Positions 42,864 through 51,863 are shown, counted from the first letter of the stretch. The stretch is 64,000 bases of DNA from Streptacidiphilus sp041262165 (GCF_041262165.1 NZ_JBGCBY010000026.1:59856-123855); one strand, 5' to 3'. A program made the numbers and translations. Notes: generated from the letters alone by a model not told the origin.

Positions 42864-44486
42864 CTAGACGGCGGACCGGGCCGCCGCGGCGGGGGACGTG
42901 GAAGCGGAGGAGGGTGACGGGGCGGCCGAGCGCTGCGCCCCCGACCGGTCGTGCAGCGGCACCTCCTTGATCAGCCAAACGGCAACCATCGCCGCCAGAC
43001 CGAACGGAGCGCAGACCAGGAACACCTCGGCGATGCCGTGCGCGAACGCGCTCTCCACCAGCGGCCGGATCGGTGCCGGAACCAGCGAGAGGTCCGGGAT
43101 CGAGGACCCGCTCAACCCGCTCGCCGCAGCCGCGGGTACGTGCGCTGCGGCCAGCCCCTGGGTGGCGTAGTGGCTGACCCGGCTGCCGAGCAGCGCCCCC
43201 AACGCGGACACGCCGATCGCGCCGCCCATCGTGCGGAAGAAGGTGACCAGCGAGCTGGCCGCCCCCAACTCCGCGACGGGGACCGTGTTCTGGACGGCGA
43301 GCACCAGGTTCTGCATGACCGTCCCGATGCCGATGCCGGCGATGGTCATGCCGATCGCGATCAGCCAGTACGGGGTGTCGGCCCGGAGCACACCGAGGGA
43401 CGCGAAGCCCACCGCGAGGGCGGCGCCGCCGAGGATCAGGTAGATCCTCCACTTGCCGGTCCTGGTGATCAGCTTCCCGGCGACGGTCGAGGCCAGGGCC
43501 AGGCCCAGCACCATCGGCATGGTGTAGATGCCGGACATCGTCGGGGACTTGTCCCGGGCCAGCTGGAAGTACTGGCTGAGGAAAGTCGTCGCGCCATACA
43601 TCCCGACCCCGACCATCACCGAGGCGATCATCGCGAGCGTCACCGTGCGGTGCCGGAACAGGCCCAGCGGGATCACCGGCTCCGCCGCCCGGCTCTCCAC
43701 CCGGATCGCGAGCAGCCCGAGCACCAGGCTGCCGCCGAGCATCGCCGCAGTCTGCCAGGACAGCCAGCCGTAGCTGTGTCCGGCCAGGGTCACCCACACC
43801 AGCAGCAGGGTGACGCTCGCCGCGATCACCGTCGCGCCGAGGTAGTCGACCTTGACGTCCCGCTTCACCGAGGGGAGGTGCAGCGTCTTCTGCAGAATGA
43901 CGATCGCCACCAGGGCGAAGGGGACGCAGACGTAGAAGCACCAGCGCCAGCCGAGCCAGGAGGTGTCGACGATCGCGCCGCCGATCAGCGGACCGCTGAC
44001 CGTGGCGAGGGCGAAGGCCATGCCGAGGTAGCCGCTGTAACGCCCGCGCTGGCGGGGGGAGATCATCGCCGCCATGCAGACCTGCGCCAGCGCGGCCACC
44101 CCGCCGACGCCGATGCCCTGCACCACCCGGCATGCGATCAGCTCGCCGGTGTTCTGAGAGAGACCGGCCAGCGCGGATGCCCCGATGTAGATCACCAGGG
44201 ATATCTGGACCAGCAGTTTCTTACTGACCAGGTCGGCGAGCTTGCCCCAGAGCGGGGTGGTCGCGGTGACCGAGAGCAGCGACCCGGCGATGATCCAGGT
44301 GTACGCGGACTCTCCGCCGTGCAGGTCGTTGAGGATCCGCGGCAGCGCGTTGGTGACGATCGTGGAGGACAGCATGGCCACGAACAGCCCGAGGATCAGC
44401 CCCGACAGAGCCTCCATGATCTCGCGGTGGCTCATCGCTCCCGCTGGGCTCTCCGTCCGGGCTGCCTCCGCTGTCTGTGCGGCCAT
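42864..44486 (-). CDS. MFS drug exporter, DHA2 (14-helix) type
   Basis: Protein of 540 residues with about 14 membrane helices. It shows GLILGLFVAMLSSTIVTNALPRI, the motif-A loop PLWGKLADLVSKK, motif C-like LATVSGPLIGGAIVD and SWLGWRWCFYVCVPF, all typical of EmrB/QacA exporters. Likely proton-driven export of hydrophobic drugs or a cell metabolite. ATG at 44486 with GGAAGGGG 7 nt upstream. No regulator gene is adjacent except the ROK gene, which belongs to the xylose locus. Confidence 0.92.
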   Translation of the reverse strand: MAAQTAEAARTESPAGAMSHREIMEALSGLILGLFVAMLSSTIVTNALPRILNDLHGGESAYTWIIAGSLLSVTATTPLWGKLADLVSKKLLVQISLVIYIGASALAGLSQNTGELIACRVVQGIGVGGVAALAQVCMAAMISPRQRGRYSGYLGMAFALATVSGPLIGGAIVDTSWLGWRWCFYVCVPFALVAIVILQKTLHLPSVKRDVKVDYLGATVIAASVTLLLVWVTLAGHSYGWLSWQTAAMLGGSLVLGLLAIRVESRAAEPVIPLGLFRHRTVTLAMIASVMVGVGMYGATTFLSQYFQLARDKSPTMSGIYTMPMVLGLALASTVAGKLITRTGKWRIYLILGGAALAVGFASLGVLRADTPYWLIAIGMTIAGIGIGTVMQNLVLAVQNTVPVAELGAASSLVTFFRTMGGAIGVSALGALLGSRVSHYATQGLAAAHVPAAAASGLSGSSIPDLSLVPAPIRPLVESAFAHGIAEVFLVCAPFGLAAMVAVWLIKEVPLHDRSGAQRSAAPSPSSASTSPAAAARSAV

Positions 44487-44536
44487 CGCTTCGCCCCTTC
44501 CTGCCGGACGCGCCGATACGCAGACGCGGCACTTCG

Positions 44537-44577
44537 TTGAATAAGCCAACCATAATATAGGTGGTTGCTACAGACAA
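44537..44577 (-). promoter_or_regulatory. AT-rich MFS promoter with CAACC/GGTTG repeats
   Basis: Minus strand: TTGTCT (44572-44577), 17 bp, TATGGT (44549-44554). CAACCA (44547-44552) and TGGTTG (44562-44567) form an inverted repeat with 9-bp spacing; further GTTG/CAAC pairs flank it. This is the least GC-rich site in the window. The rest of 44578-44832 shows nothing. Confidence 0.6.
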
Positions 44578-44832
44578 CTTAATCGGCCCACGCCGCCGCC
44601 CCACCCCGCACAGCCCGCCGCAGCGAGCTCCGTCACCCCGGACCTGCCGCCTAGCGCGGTGATCCTGGTGACCGCCACGGACACCATCACGCGCACCACA
44701 GCCCGGGCCCATGCCACCAGCGCCGCCCGCCCGGTCACGGCGTCTCCGAGCTCGCCCCCGAACCCGCACGTTCCTGGCAGCAAGGACGCGTGAAGACGGT
44801 CACACGACGCCGTACCCGCCCACGCGGTGGGC

Positions 44833-46014
44833 TCAGGCCCCCACCGTGCTGGGGTCGTCCAGGATCCGACGGACCGTCACCAGTGCCGCACCCAGCAGCG
44901 GCCCGCCCCGCCCGAGGGTCGACACCGAGAGCGCGTCCGTGTCCCACGGGCGTACGGTGACCCGGGCCGCGAGCTCCCTGCGCATGCTCGGCAGCAACCA
45001 CTCGCCCAGTTCGGCATAGGCGCCGCCGAGCACCACCGCCTCCGGATCGACCAGATTGACGGCGCCGGCGAGCGCCGTGCCCAGGGCGGAGCCCGCCTGG
45101 TCCAGCGCCTCCCGCACCGGGGCCGCCCCTTCGACCGCGCGCTTGGCGAGCAGGGCGACCCAGTCCCCCGACGCGTCGGGGAGCCCCGCCGCGGCGAGTA
45201 CCGCCTCCTCCCCCGCGTACTGTTCGAGGCAGCCGCGCGCGCCGCAGGCGCAGACGGGGCCTTCCGGATGCACCGGTACATGCCCCAGCTCTCCGGCGAA
45301 GCCGCGCGCACCCCGGAACAGCCGCCCGCCGACCACCAGGGCCGCGCCGATTCCGGCCTCCGCCGAGACGTGCACGAAATCCCCGGGGCCGCCCTTCCAC
45401 AGCTCGGCCAGCGCGCCGAGATTCGCTTCGTTCTCCGCCTCCAGCCTCAGGCCGAGCAGGCTCTCGGGCAGCCGCAGGTCGCGCCAGCCCAGGTTGGCGG
45501 CGCGCACGACCACTCCTGACGCCGAGTCGACCAGCCCGGGTACGGCGAGCACGGCCCCGGCCGGACGCAGCCCCAGCGCTACCGCCTGCTGGACCACCCC
45601 GTCCGCGAGCACGGCGAGCTCGGCCAGAGCCTCGGCGGCGGGTCGCCCCCGGTTGGCGGCGGCGACGCGCGCCTGAGCCCGTATCTGCCCGGTGAGGTCG
45701 ACCACGCACGCGGCCAGGTGCTCCACGCCGACCTCGAGACCGAGCCCGGCCGGGCCCTGGGTGCTGAGGACCAGGGCGTTGCCGGGCCGCCCGACCCGGC
45801 CGCTCGGGGCCGGGCCCAGCTCGACCACCAGCGCCGACCTGTGCAGCGCCACCACCAGGCTGGACACCGCTGCCCGGGTCAGCCCGGTACGGGCCGCGAC
45901 GTCCGCCCGCGACAACGGCCCGTACTCGGCCACGGTGCCGAGCACCACCGACAGGTTCTGGCGGCGCATGCCCTGCTGGGACGCGGGGCGACGCTCTTCA
46001 CTCGGACTCGGCAT
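44833..46014 (-). CDS. ROK-family transcriptional repressor (XylR-like)
   Basis: Protein of 393 residues. N-terminal winged HTH (GPLSRADVAARTGLTRAAVSSLV, about residues 32-54) and a ROK sugar-kinase-like domain (EAGIGAALVVGG, GELGHVPVHPEGPVCACG with the zinc motif CACGARGCLEQ). ROK repressors of this type release DNA on binding a sugar. It lies 41 bp downstream of xylB on the same strand, so it probably controls xylA/xylB through the operator between them. Start ATG at 46014; the Shine-Dalgarno is weak (GGGGG). Confidence 0.88.
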   Translation of the reverse strand: MPSPSEERRPASQQGMRRQNLSVVLGTVAEYGPLSRADVAARTGLTRAAVSSLVVALHRSALVVELGPAPSGRVGRPGNALVLSTQGPAGLGLEVGVEHLAACVVDLTGQIRAQARVAAANRGRPAAEALAELAVLADGVVQQAVALGLRPAGAVLAVPGLVDSASGVVVRAANLGWRDLRLPESLLGLRLEAENEANLGALAELWKGGPGDFVHVSAEAGIGAALVVGGRLFRGARGFAGELGHVPVHPEGPVCACGARGCLEQYAGEEAVLAAAGLPDASGDWVALLAKRAVEGAAPVREALDQAGSALGTALAGAVNLVDPEAVVLGGAYAELGEWLLPSMRRELAARVTVRPWDTDALSVSTLGRGGPLLGAALVTVRRILDDPSTVGA

Positions 46015-46055
46015 GGGACCCCCGTGGTCTCAGGGCGGTGTGGCTGGGCGGTGTC

Positions 46056-47462
46056 TCAGGACTCGAACAGCTTCTCGGATCGCTGCAGGGTATCTGCGAT
46101 TCGAACCAGCGTGTCGTCGTCCCTCACCAGAGGCTCCAGCAGCGGGCCCTGGGCGCCGCCCCAGCGCCGGGCGATCTCGTCCGCACGCTCACCCGTGAGC
46201 AGGGCGGCCGCCTGGGCCGCCGCCCCGAGTGCGACCAGTTCCCGTGCCGCCGGCATCCGCACCGGCCGCCCGGACAGCCGCCGCATGGTGTTCTGCCATG
46301 CCGCCCCCTGCGCACCACCGCCGATCAGCAGCAGTTCGGCGTCCGCCGCCAGGCTCTCCCCACCCGCCTGGAGCACCTGCTCCAACGCCGCGAGCAGCGA
46401 GTACGCCGCCCCGTCGTAGGCGGCCTGGAGCAGTTGGCCGGGTGTCGTGTCGTGCCGCAGCCCGTGCAGCAGGCCGGAGGCGTAGGGCAGGTCGGGCGTG
46501 CGCTCGCCGTCGAAGTACGGCAGCACCACCGCGCTGCCGCCTGGCTCCACCGCCTCCCGGTCCCGGCCCAGCAGGGTGGCCACCCGGTCCACGGCCTGGG
46601 TGCAGTTGAGCGTGCAGGCGAGCGGCAGCCACTGGTCCAGGGCGTCGGCGAATCCGCAGACGGTGCCGCTGGCGTCGGCGGGGCGCCCGCGGGTCACGGC
46701 GTAGACGGTGCCCGAGGTCCCCAGGCTGAGCACCGGTATGCCGGGCACGAGCCCCAGTCCCAGCGCCGCCGCCATGTTGTCGCCCGTCCCGGAGGCGACC
46801 AGCGCCCCAGCTCGAAACACCGTGCCGGGCAGGACCTCTCCGACCGCCTTCCCCGGTTCCACGACCACCGGCAGCATCGCGGTGTCCAGTCCCAGTCCGT
46901 GCAGCAGCTCCAGGTCGTAGCCCTCGGGCGTCCACCAGCCCGTCCCGGAGGCGTCTCCGCGATCCGTCGCGGCCACCCCGGTCAGCCGCTCCGTCAGGTA
47001 GTCGTGCGGCAGCCGCACGGCGGCGGTCCGCGCCGCGGCCTCCGGCTCGTTCTCGCGAAGCCAGGCCCACTTGGGCGCGGTGAACGAAGCCCCGGGGACG
47101 CTCCCGGCCCGCCGCGCCCAGGTCTCCCGGCCCCGGGCGGCGACCAGGGCCGCCGCCTGCGGGGCCGAACGGACGTCGTTCCACAACAGCGCGGGGCGGA
47201 TCGACTCACCCGCCGAGTCGAGGGTCACCAGGCCGTGCTGCTGCCCGCCGACGGACACGGCCGCCGCCTGCCCGGCGTACCCGGTCAGCGCCGCGGCCTC
47301 GCCGAGCGCCCGCCACCACTCGCGGGGATCGCTCTCCCGCCCCGCGCCTCCGCTGACGGTGTGCGCGGCGCGGCCCTCGCCCAGCACGGCGCCCGTGTCC
47401 GCGTCCACGGCGAGCGCCTTGGTCGACTGTGTGGAGCTGTCGATCCCGATGACGACCTGCAC
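46056..47462 (-). CDS. xylB: Xylulokinase
   Basis: Protein of 468 residues, FGGY carbohydrate kinase: N-terminal IGIDSSTQSTKALAVD, SVGGQQHGLVTLD, LWNDVRS, the TGDNMAAALG and SLGTSGTVYAVT phosphate loops, and LLIGGGAQGAAWQNTMRRL. It phosphorylates D-xylulose with ATP. GTG at 47462 with AAGGAGG 5 nt upstream, which rules out the long upstream extension of the open frame. Divergent from xylA and upstream of the ROK repressor. Confidence 0.94.
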   Translation of the reverse strand: MQVVIGIDSSTQSTKALAVDADTGAVLGEGRAAHTVSGGAGRESDPREWWRALGEAAALTGYAGQAAAVSVGGQQHGLVTLDSAGESIRPALLWNDVRSAPQAAALVAARGRETWARRAGSVPGASFTAPKWAWLRENEPEAAARTAAVRLPHDYLTERLTGVAATDRGDASGTGWWTPEGYDLELLHGLGLDTAMLPVVVEPGKAVGEVLPGTVFRAGALVASGTGDNMAAALGLGLVPGIPVLSLGTSGTVYAVTRGRPADASGTVCGFADALDQWLPLACTLNCTQAVDRVATLLGRDREAVEPGGSAVVLPYFDGERTPDLPYASGLLHGLRHDTTPGQLLQAAYDGAAYSLLAALEQVLQAGGESLAADAELLLIGGGAQGAAWQNTMRRLSGRPVRMPAARELVALGAAAQAAALLTGERADEIARRWGGAQGPLLEPLVRDDDTLVRIADTLQRSEKLFES

Positions 47463-47510
47463 GGATTCCTCCTTCGTGTGGCCGGGGTCTTCCCCTCCCG
47501 GCTTCCTGAT

Positions 47511-47525
47511 ACTAATTTGTTTAGT
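47511..47525. promoter_or_regulatory. Xylose repressor operator
   Basis: ACTAA-TTTGT-TTAGT, a perfect 5-bp inverted repeat with 5-bp spacer, in the 111-bp xylB-xylA divergent promoter. It is one of very few AT-rich sites here and resembles the TTAG/CTAA operators of XylR-type ROK repressors. Confidence 0.7.
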
Positions 47526-47573
47526 GCCATGACGAATAGCCCTGCAGATTTCTCCCGCCCTGGAGCCGCTCTG

Positions 47574-48743
47574 ATGACCGACCTCACCCCCACCCCCGCC
47601 GACCGCTTCACCTTCGGCCTCTGGACCGTCGGCTGGCAGGGCCGCGACCCCTTCGGCGACGCCACCCGCCCGGCCCTCGACCCAGTCGAGTCCGTGCACC
47701 GCCTGGCCGAGCTCGGCGCCCACGGCGTGACCTTCCACGACGACGACCTGATCCCGTTCGGCTCCTCCGCCGGCGACCGCGAGAGCCACATCAAGCGCTT
47801 CCGCCAGGCCCTGGACGCCACCGGCATGAAGGTGCCGATGGCGACGACCAACCTCTTCACCCACCCGGTCTTCAAGGACGGCGCCTTCACCGCCAACGAC
47901 CGGGACGTCCGCCGCTACGCGCTGCGCAAGACCGTCCGCAACATCGACCTCGCCGCCGAGCTAGGCGCCACCACCTATGTCGCCTGGGGCGGGCGTGAGG
48001 GCTCCGAGTCCGGCGCCGCCAAGGACGTCCGGACCGCACTCGACCGCCTCAAGGAGGCATTCGACCTCCTCGGTGACTACGTTGTATCGCAGGGGTACGA
48101 CATTCGCTTCGCCATCGAGCCCAAGCCCAACGAGCCGCGCGGCGACATCCTGCTGCCCACCATCGGCCACGCGCTCGCGTTCATCAACTCCCTGGAGCAC
48201 GCGGACCGGGTCGGGCTCAACCCGGAGGTCGGCCACGAGCAGATGGCGGGCCTCAACTTCCCGCACGGCATCGCCCAGGCCCTGTGGCACGGCAAGCTGT
48301 TCCACATCGACCTCAACGGCCAGTCGGGCATCAAGTACGACCAGGACCTGCGCTTCGGCGCGGGCGACCTGCGCCAGGCGTTCTGGCTGGTCGACCTGCT
48401 CGAGTCGTCCGACTACTCCGGCCCGCGGCACTTCGACTTCAAGCCCCCGCGTACCGAGGACATGGACGGCGTCTGGGCCTCCGCCGCCGGGAACATGCGC
48501 AACTACCTGGCCCTCAAGGCGAAGGCGGCGGCCTTCCGGGCCGACCCGGCGGTCCAGCAGGCCCTGCGCGCCTCCCGGCTGGACGAGCTGGCGCAGCCCA
48601 CCCTCGCCGCCGGCGAGAGCCTCGCCGACCTCCTCGCCGACCCCACCGCCTTCGAGCAGTTCGACGCGGACGCGGCGGCCGAGCGCGGCATGGCCTTCGA
48701 ACAGCTGGACCAGCTGGCCCTGGACCACCTGCTCGGCATCTGA
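47574..48743 (+). CDS. xylA: Xylose isomerase
   Basis: Protein of 389 residues, nearly the standard Streptomyces length of 386-388. Family blocks: FTFGLWTVGWQGRDPFG, HGVTFHDDDLIPFGS (catalytic His and Asp), ATTNLFTHPVFKDGAFT, AIEPKPNEPRGD (metal ligands), NPEVGHEQMAGLNF, FHIDLNGQ and GPRHFDFKPPRTED. It converts D-xylose to D-xylulose with Mg or Co. ATG at 47574 with GGAG 8 nt upstream; an in-frame ATG at 47529 is less likely. It diverges from xylB. Confidence 0.97.
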   Translation: MTDLTPTPADRFTFGLWTVGWQGRDPFGDATRPALDPVESVHRLAELGAHGVTFHDDDLIPFGSSAGDRESHIKRFRQALDATGMKVPMATTNLFTHPVFKDGAFTANDRDVRRYALRKTVRNIDLAAELGATTYVAWGGREGSESGAAKDVRTALDRLKEAFDLLGDYVVSQGYDIRFAIEPKPNEPRGDILLPTIGHALAFINSLEHADRVGLNPEVGHEQMAGLNFPHGIAQALWHGKLFHIDLNGQSGIKYDQDLRFGAGDLRQAFWLVDLLESSDYSGPRHFDFKPPRTEDMDGVWASAAGNMRNYLALKAKAAAFRADPAVQQALRASRLDELAQPTLAAGESLADLLADPTAFEQFDADAAAERGMAFEQLDQLALDHLLGI

Positions 48744-48775
48744 CACACCGGCATCCGGCACACCGACATCCGACG

Positions 48776-48824
48776 CAAACGGGCGTGCGCACCTCGCGAT
48801 CTTCGAGGTGCGCACGCCCGTTTG
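48776..48824. terminator. Terminator after xylA
   Basis: CAAACGGGCGTGCGCACCTCG (21 bases, 48776-48796) has a perfect complement at 48804-48824 with a 7-nt loop, between convergent xylA and the crotonase-fold gene. Confidence 0.9.
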
Positions 48825-48884
48825 ATCACTCCGGGCGCAGGCCCGGGCCGGCCGAGCCGGACGCAGGCCCCGAATGGCGGAGCG

Positions 48885-49679
48885 TCAGAACTGCGGCGTG
48901 CGGCGCTCCAGGAACGCCGCCAGCCCCTCCGCCACGTCCGGCGCCGTACGGGACGCCCGTTCCCACGACGCCACCGCCGCCTGCGGGTCGCCGCCCTCGG
49001 TCTCCGCCGTGACCACCGCCTTCACCGCGCCCTGGGTCTGCGCGGAGCGGGAGGCCAGGGTGCGGGCGTACTCCAGTGCCCGGGTTTCCACGTCCGCGGC
49101 CACCACCTCCACCAGCCCGTACCCCAGCGCCTGATCCGCCGTCACCAGCTCGCCCGAGTACAGCAGGTACTTCGCCCGCGCCGGGCCCAGCAGCCGTGCC
49201 AACCGCACCGTCGGCACCGCCGGATAGACGATGCCGAGCTTCGCGGGGGTGATCCCCAGCCGTGCGTCGGGCGCGGCGAAGCGCAGGTCGCAGGCCACGG
49301 CGAGCTGGCAGCCGCCGCCCACGCAGGCACCCCGCACCACCGCGATCGTCGGGTGCGGAAAGGCCGCGAGCGCCTCCTCGGCGACCACGTTGACGGCGTG
49401 GTAGGCGTCCGCCGAGTCCGGATCCGCGTACACGCCCTGCAGTTCCGCGATGTCCGCGCCCGCGCTGAAGGTCCCGCCCGCGCCGGTGACCAGCAGCACC
49501 CGCAGACCCGGCTCCGTCGCGAGCCGCCGCAGCAGCCCCGGCAGCGCCGCCCACATCTCGCGGGTCAGCGCGTTGCGCTTCTCGGCGCGGTCGAGCGTCA
49601 GCACCGCGATGCCGTCGTCGCCCAGGGCGACCCTCAGTCCCGGCACCCCGTACGACAGTTCCGCACGCCCCAGCTGCAC
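48885..49679 (-). CDS. Enoyl-CoA hydratase/isomerase-family protein
   Basis: Protein of 264 residues, crotonase fold: VLTLDRAEKRNALTREM, oxyanion-hole block GAGGTFSAGADIAEL, RGACVGGGCQLAVACDLRFA and LGITPAKLGIVYP. Both glutamates of classical hydratase are absent: GGGCE is GGGCQ, and the Glu of the later QPE block is Pro in ITPAK. It may therefore be an isomerase, hydrolase or decarboxylase. GTG at 49679 has AAAGG 7 nt upstream; a GTG at 49709 is possible. It diverges from the deacetylase-like gene. Confidence 0.85.
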   Translation of the reverse strand: MQLGRAELSYGVPGLRVALGDDGIAVLTLDRAEKRNALTREMWAALPGLLRRLATEPGLRVLLVTGAGGTFSAGADIAELQGVYADPDSADAYHAVNVVAEEALAAFPHPTIAVVRGACVGGGCQLAVACDLRFAAPDARLGITPAKLGIVYPAVPTVRLARLLGPARAKYLLYSGELVTADQALGYGLVEVVAADVETRALEYARTLASRSAQTQGAVKAVVTAETEGGDPQAAVASWERASRTAPDVAEGLAAFLERRTPQF

Positions 49680-49721
49680 CGCTCCGCCTTTCGCCGATCC
49701 AGCTCCCACCGACCGTCCGCC

Positions 49722-49749
49722 ACTGTACGTTCCGGACTGTACGTTCCGG
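49722..49749. repeat. 14-bp tandem repeat in divergent promoter
   Basis: ACTGTACGTTCCGG occurs twice head to tail (49722-49735, 49736-49749) between the crotonase-fold gene and the NodB-like gene. Confidence 0.9.
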
Positions 49750-49800
49750 GCGGATGCGTTCGCCGCGCGGGAGCAGGCAGGCGACCCTAGAGTTCATGCA

Positions 49801-50607
49801 GTGACCCCCTTCGACCGTCGCGGACTGCTGCGCATGGCGGCCATCGGAGCTGCCGGCTCGCTGGCCTCCGCCTGCTCGGACAGCGCAGCGCCCGCAACCG
49901 CGCCGCACGCCCCCACCGCGTCCGCGACAGCCGGCGCGGCCACCGGCGCGGCCGGTGCCGCATCCGCGCCGGCGAACGCCGACGCGGCTCCCCCGCTCGC
50001 CGCCGGGCTCCCCTTCGAGATCAGCACCGGCCCGCGGAGCAGACCGCTGGTCGCCCTCACCTTCCACGGCCAGGGCGACCCGAAGATCGCCTCCGCCCTG
50101 CTCGCCGAGGCCGAACGGGCCGGGGCCCGGGTCACCGTGATGGCGGTCGGCAGCTGGCTGGACGCACAGCCCGCGATGGCCCGGCGCGTCCTGGACGGCG
50201 GGCACGAGCTCGGCAACCACACCCAGAACCACCTCGCCATCTCCACCTTGAGCGCGGACCAGGCCTACGCCGAGATCGCCCGTTGCGCCGACCGGCTCAA
50301 ACAGCTCACCGGATCGGTCGGCCGCTGGTTCCGGCCCTCCCAGGCGCAGGACTGCACGCCCACCGTCGCCGCGCAGGCCCGGCGCGCGGGCTACGGGCAC
50401 TGCCTCGGCTACGACCTGGACTCGCTCGACTACACCGACCCCGGCGCGCCCGCCGTGAGCCGTACCGTACTCGCCGCCGTGCAGCCGGGATCCGTGGTCA
50501 GTCTGCACTTCGGGCACACCGGAACGGTCACCGCGCTGCCCGCGATCCTCGACGGCCTGCACCAGCGCGGTCTCCGCGCGGTCACAACCTCGGAGCTGCT
50601 CAGCTGA
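49801..50607 (+). CDS. NodB-like polysaccharide deacetylase lipoprotein
   Basis: Protein of 268 residues. Tat-type lipoprotein signal (DRRGLLRM, lipobox SAC at about residue 25), an Ala/Thr/Pro linker, then a NodB fold: VALTFHGQGDPKIA, GHELGNHTQNHLAIS, WFRPSQAQ and SVVSLHFGHTG. The metal His pair of motif 2 (HTQNH) is kept. Motif 1, normally TFDDGP, reads TFHGQGD, so the usual Asp pair is altered and catalysis is in doubt. GTG at 49801 with TAGAGT 7 nt upstream and no Shine-Dalgarno, so leaderless. The next gene overlaps its stop by 1 nt. Confidence 0.82.
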   Translation: MTPFDRRGLLRMAAIGAAGSLASACSDSAAPATAPHAPTASATAGAATGAAGAASAPANADAAPPLAAGLPFEISTGPRSRPLVALTFHGQGDPKIASALLAEAERAGARVTVMAVGSWLDAQPAMARRVLDGGHELGNHTQNHLAISTLSADQAYAEIARCADRLKQLTGSVGRWFRPSQAQDCTPTVAAQARRAGYGHCLGYDLDSLDYTDPGAPAVSRTVLAAVQPGSVVSLHFGHTGTVTALPAILDGLHQRGLRAVTTSELLS

Positions 50608-51863
50608 TGCCACCCTCGACCTCCCCGCCGCCGCTTCTCTCCCGCCGTCGGCTGCTGCCGCTGTCCGCGGCCGCCGCGCTGTCCGCCTGCGCCCTGCTGA
50701 TCGCCTCGGCCTGCTCCACCACCGGCGGCGACCAGAACCGGGCGCTCGCGAAGGGCTCCGCGCCGGGCGCCGGCGCCTCGGCCGGCTCCACGACCGCCTG
50801 GCCCCCGAGCGCCTGGCCCGCGAGCGCGGACGCCTACCTGCCCGGTATGCCGCCGCCGCTGTCACCCACGGACGTCTACGCCGCCGACCGCCCCGGCGCG
50901 CTCTCCCCCGTGGTCCGCAACTTCCCCACCCGGATCTACGTCCCCAACACGCTCTCCGACACGGTCAGCGTCATCGACCCGGCCACCTACCAAGTCGTCC
51001 AGACGCTCCAGGTCGGCCACCAACCCCAACACGTCGTCCCCTCCTGGGACCTGAAGACGCTGTGGGTCAACAACGACCTCGGCAACAGCCTCACCCCCAT
51101 CGACCCGGCCACCGGCAAACAGGGACAACCGGTCGACGTCCACGACCCCTACAACCTCTACTTCACCCCGGACGGCAAGTACGCGGTGGTGATGGCCTCC
51201 AACGACCGGGCCCTGGTGTTCCGCGACGCCCACACCATGCAGGTCGTCAAGTCCGTACCGTCCCAGTGCGCCGGAGTGAACCACGCCGACTTCTCACCCG
51301 ACGGCAAGTACTTCATCGTCTCCTGCGAGTTCTCCGGAGACCTGCTCAAGGTCGACACCGCCAAGATGGAGGTCATCGCCAAACAGCGACTCCCCTTCAA
51401 CGGCTCCATGCCACAGGACGTCAAGATCTCCCCCGACGGCAAGATCTGGTACGTCGCCGACATGATGGCGAACGGCGTCTGGGAACTGAACGGCGACGCC
51501 TTCTCCACCCCGACACTGCTCAGAACCGGTGCCGGCGCGCACGGACTCTACGTCAGCCGCGACTCCAAAAACCTGTACATCTCCAACCGCGGCGAGGGCT
51601 CGATCTCCGTCCTGGACTTCACCACCGGCGCCCTGGTCCACAAATGGCAGATCCCCGGCGGCGGCAGCCCCGACATGGGCGGCGTCTCCGCAGACGGCAC
51701 CGTGCTGTGGCTGTCCGGCCGCTACAACGCCGAGGTCTACGCGATCTCCACAGCCGACGGCCACCTCATCGCCCGCATCCCGGTCGGCGAAGGACCCCAC
51801 GGCCTGTGCGTCTACCCCCAACCCGGCCGCTACTCACTCGGCCACACCGGCATCTTCCGCTGA
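50607..51863 (+). CDS. YncE-like beta-propeller lipoprotein
   Basis: Protein of 418 residues. Twin-Arg lipoprotein signal (SRRRLLPLS, lipobox ASAC at about residue 36), then a seven-bladed YVTN/YncE propeller: IYVPNTLSDTVSVIDPATYQVV, LWVNNDLGNSLTPIDP, YNLYFTPDGKYAVVM, HADFSPDGKYFIVSC, LYISNRGEGSISVLDF, LWLSGRYNAEVYAIS. It is probably a surface binding protein; related propellers are found in metal-linked operons, but no ligand is evident. It starts at the ATG in TGATG, coupled to the NodB-like gene; the two form an operon. Confidence 0.85.
   Translation: MPPSTSPPPLLSRRRLLPLSAAAALSACALLIASACSTTGGDQNRALAKGSAPGAGASAGSTTAWPPSAWPASADAYLPGMPPPLSPTDVYAADRPGALSPVVRNFPTRIYVPNTLSDTVSVIDPATYQVVQTLQVGHQPQHVVPSWDLKTLWVNNDLGNSLTPIDPATGKQGQPVDVHDPYNLYFTPDGKYAVVMASNDRALVFRDAHTMQVVKSVPSQCAGVNHADFSPDGKYFIVSCEFSGDLLKVDTAKMEVIAKQRLPFNGSMPQDVKISPDGKIWYVADMMANGVWELNGDAFSTPTLLRTGAGAHGLYVSRDSKNLYISNRGEGSISVLDFTTGALVHKWQIPGGGSPDMGGVSADGTVLWLSGRYNAEVYAISTADGHLIARIPVGEGPHGLCVYPQPGRYSLGHTGIFR

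Noticed and set aside
46038..47573. N-terminal extension of xylA by about 500 codons
   Set aside because: It is the antisense of xylB; xylose isomerase length and the ribosome site fix the start at 47574.
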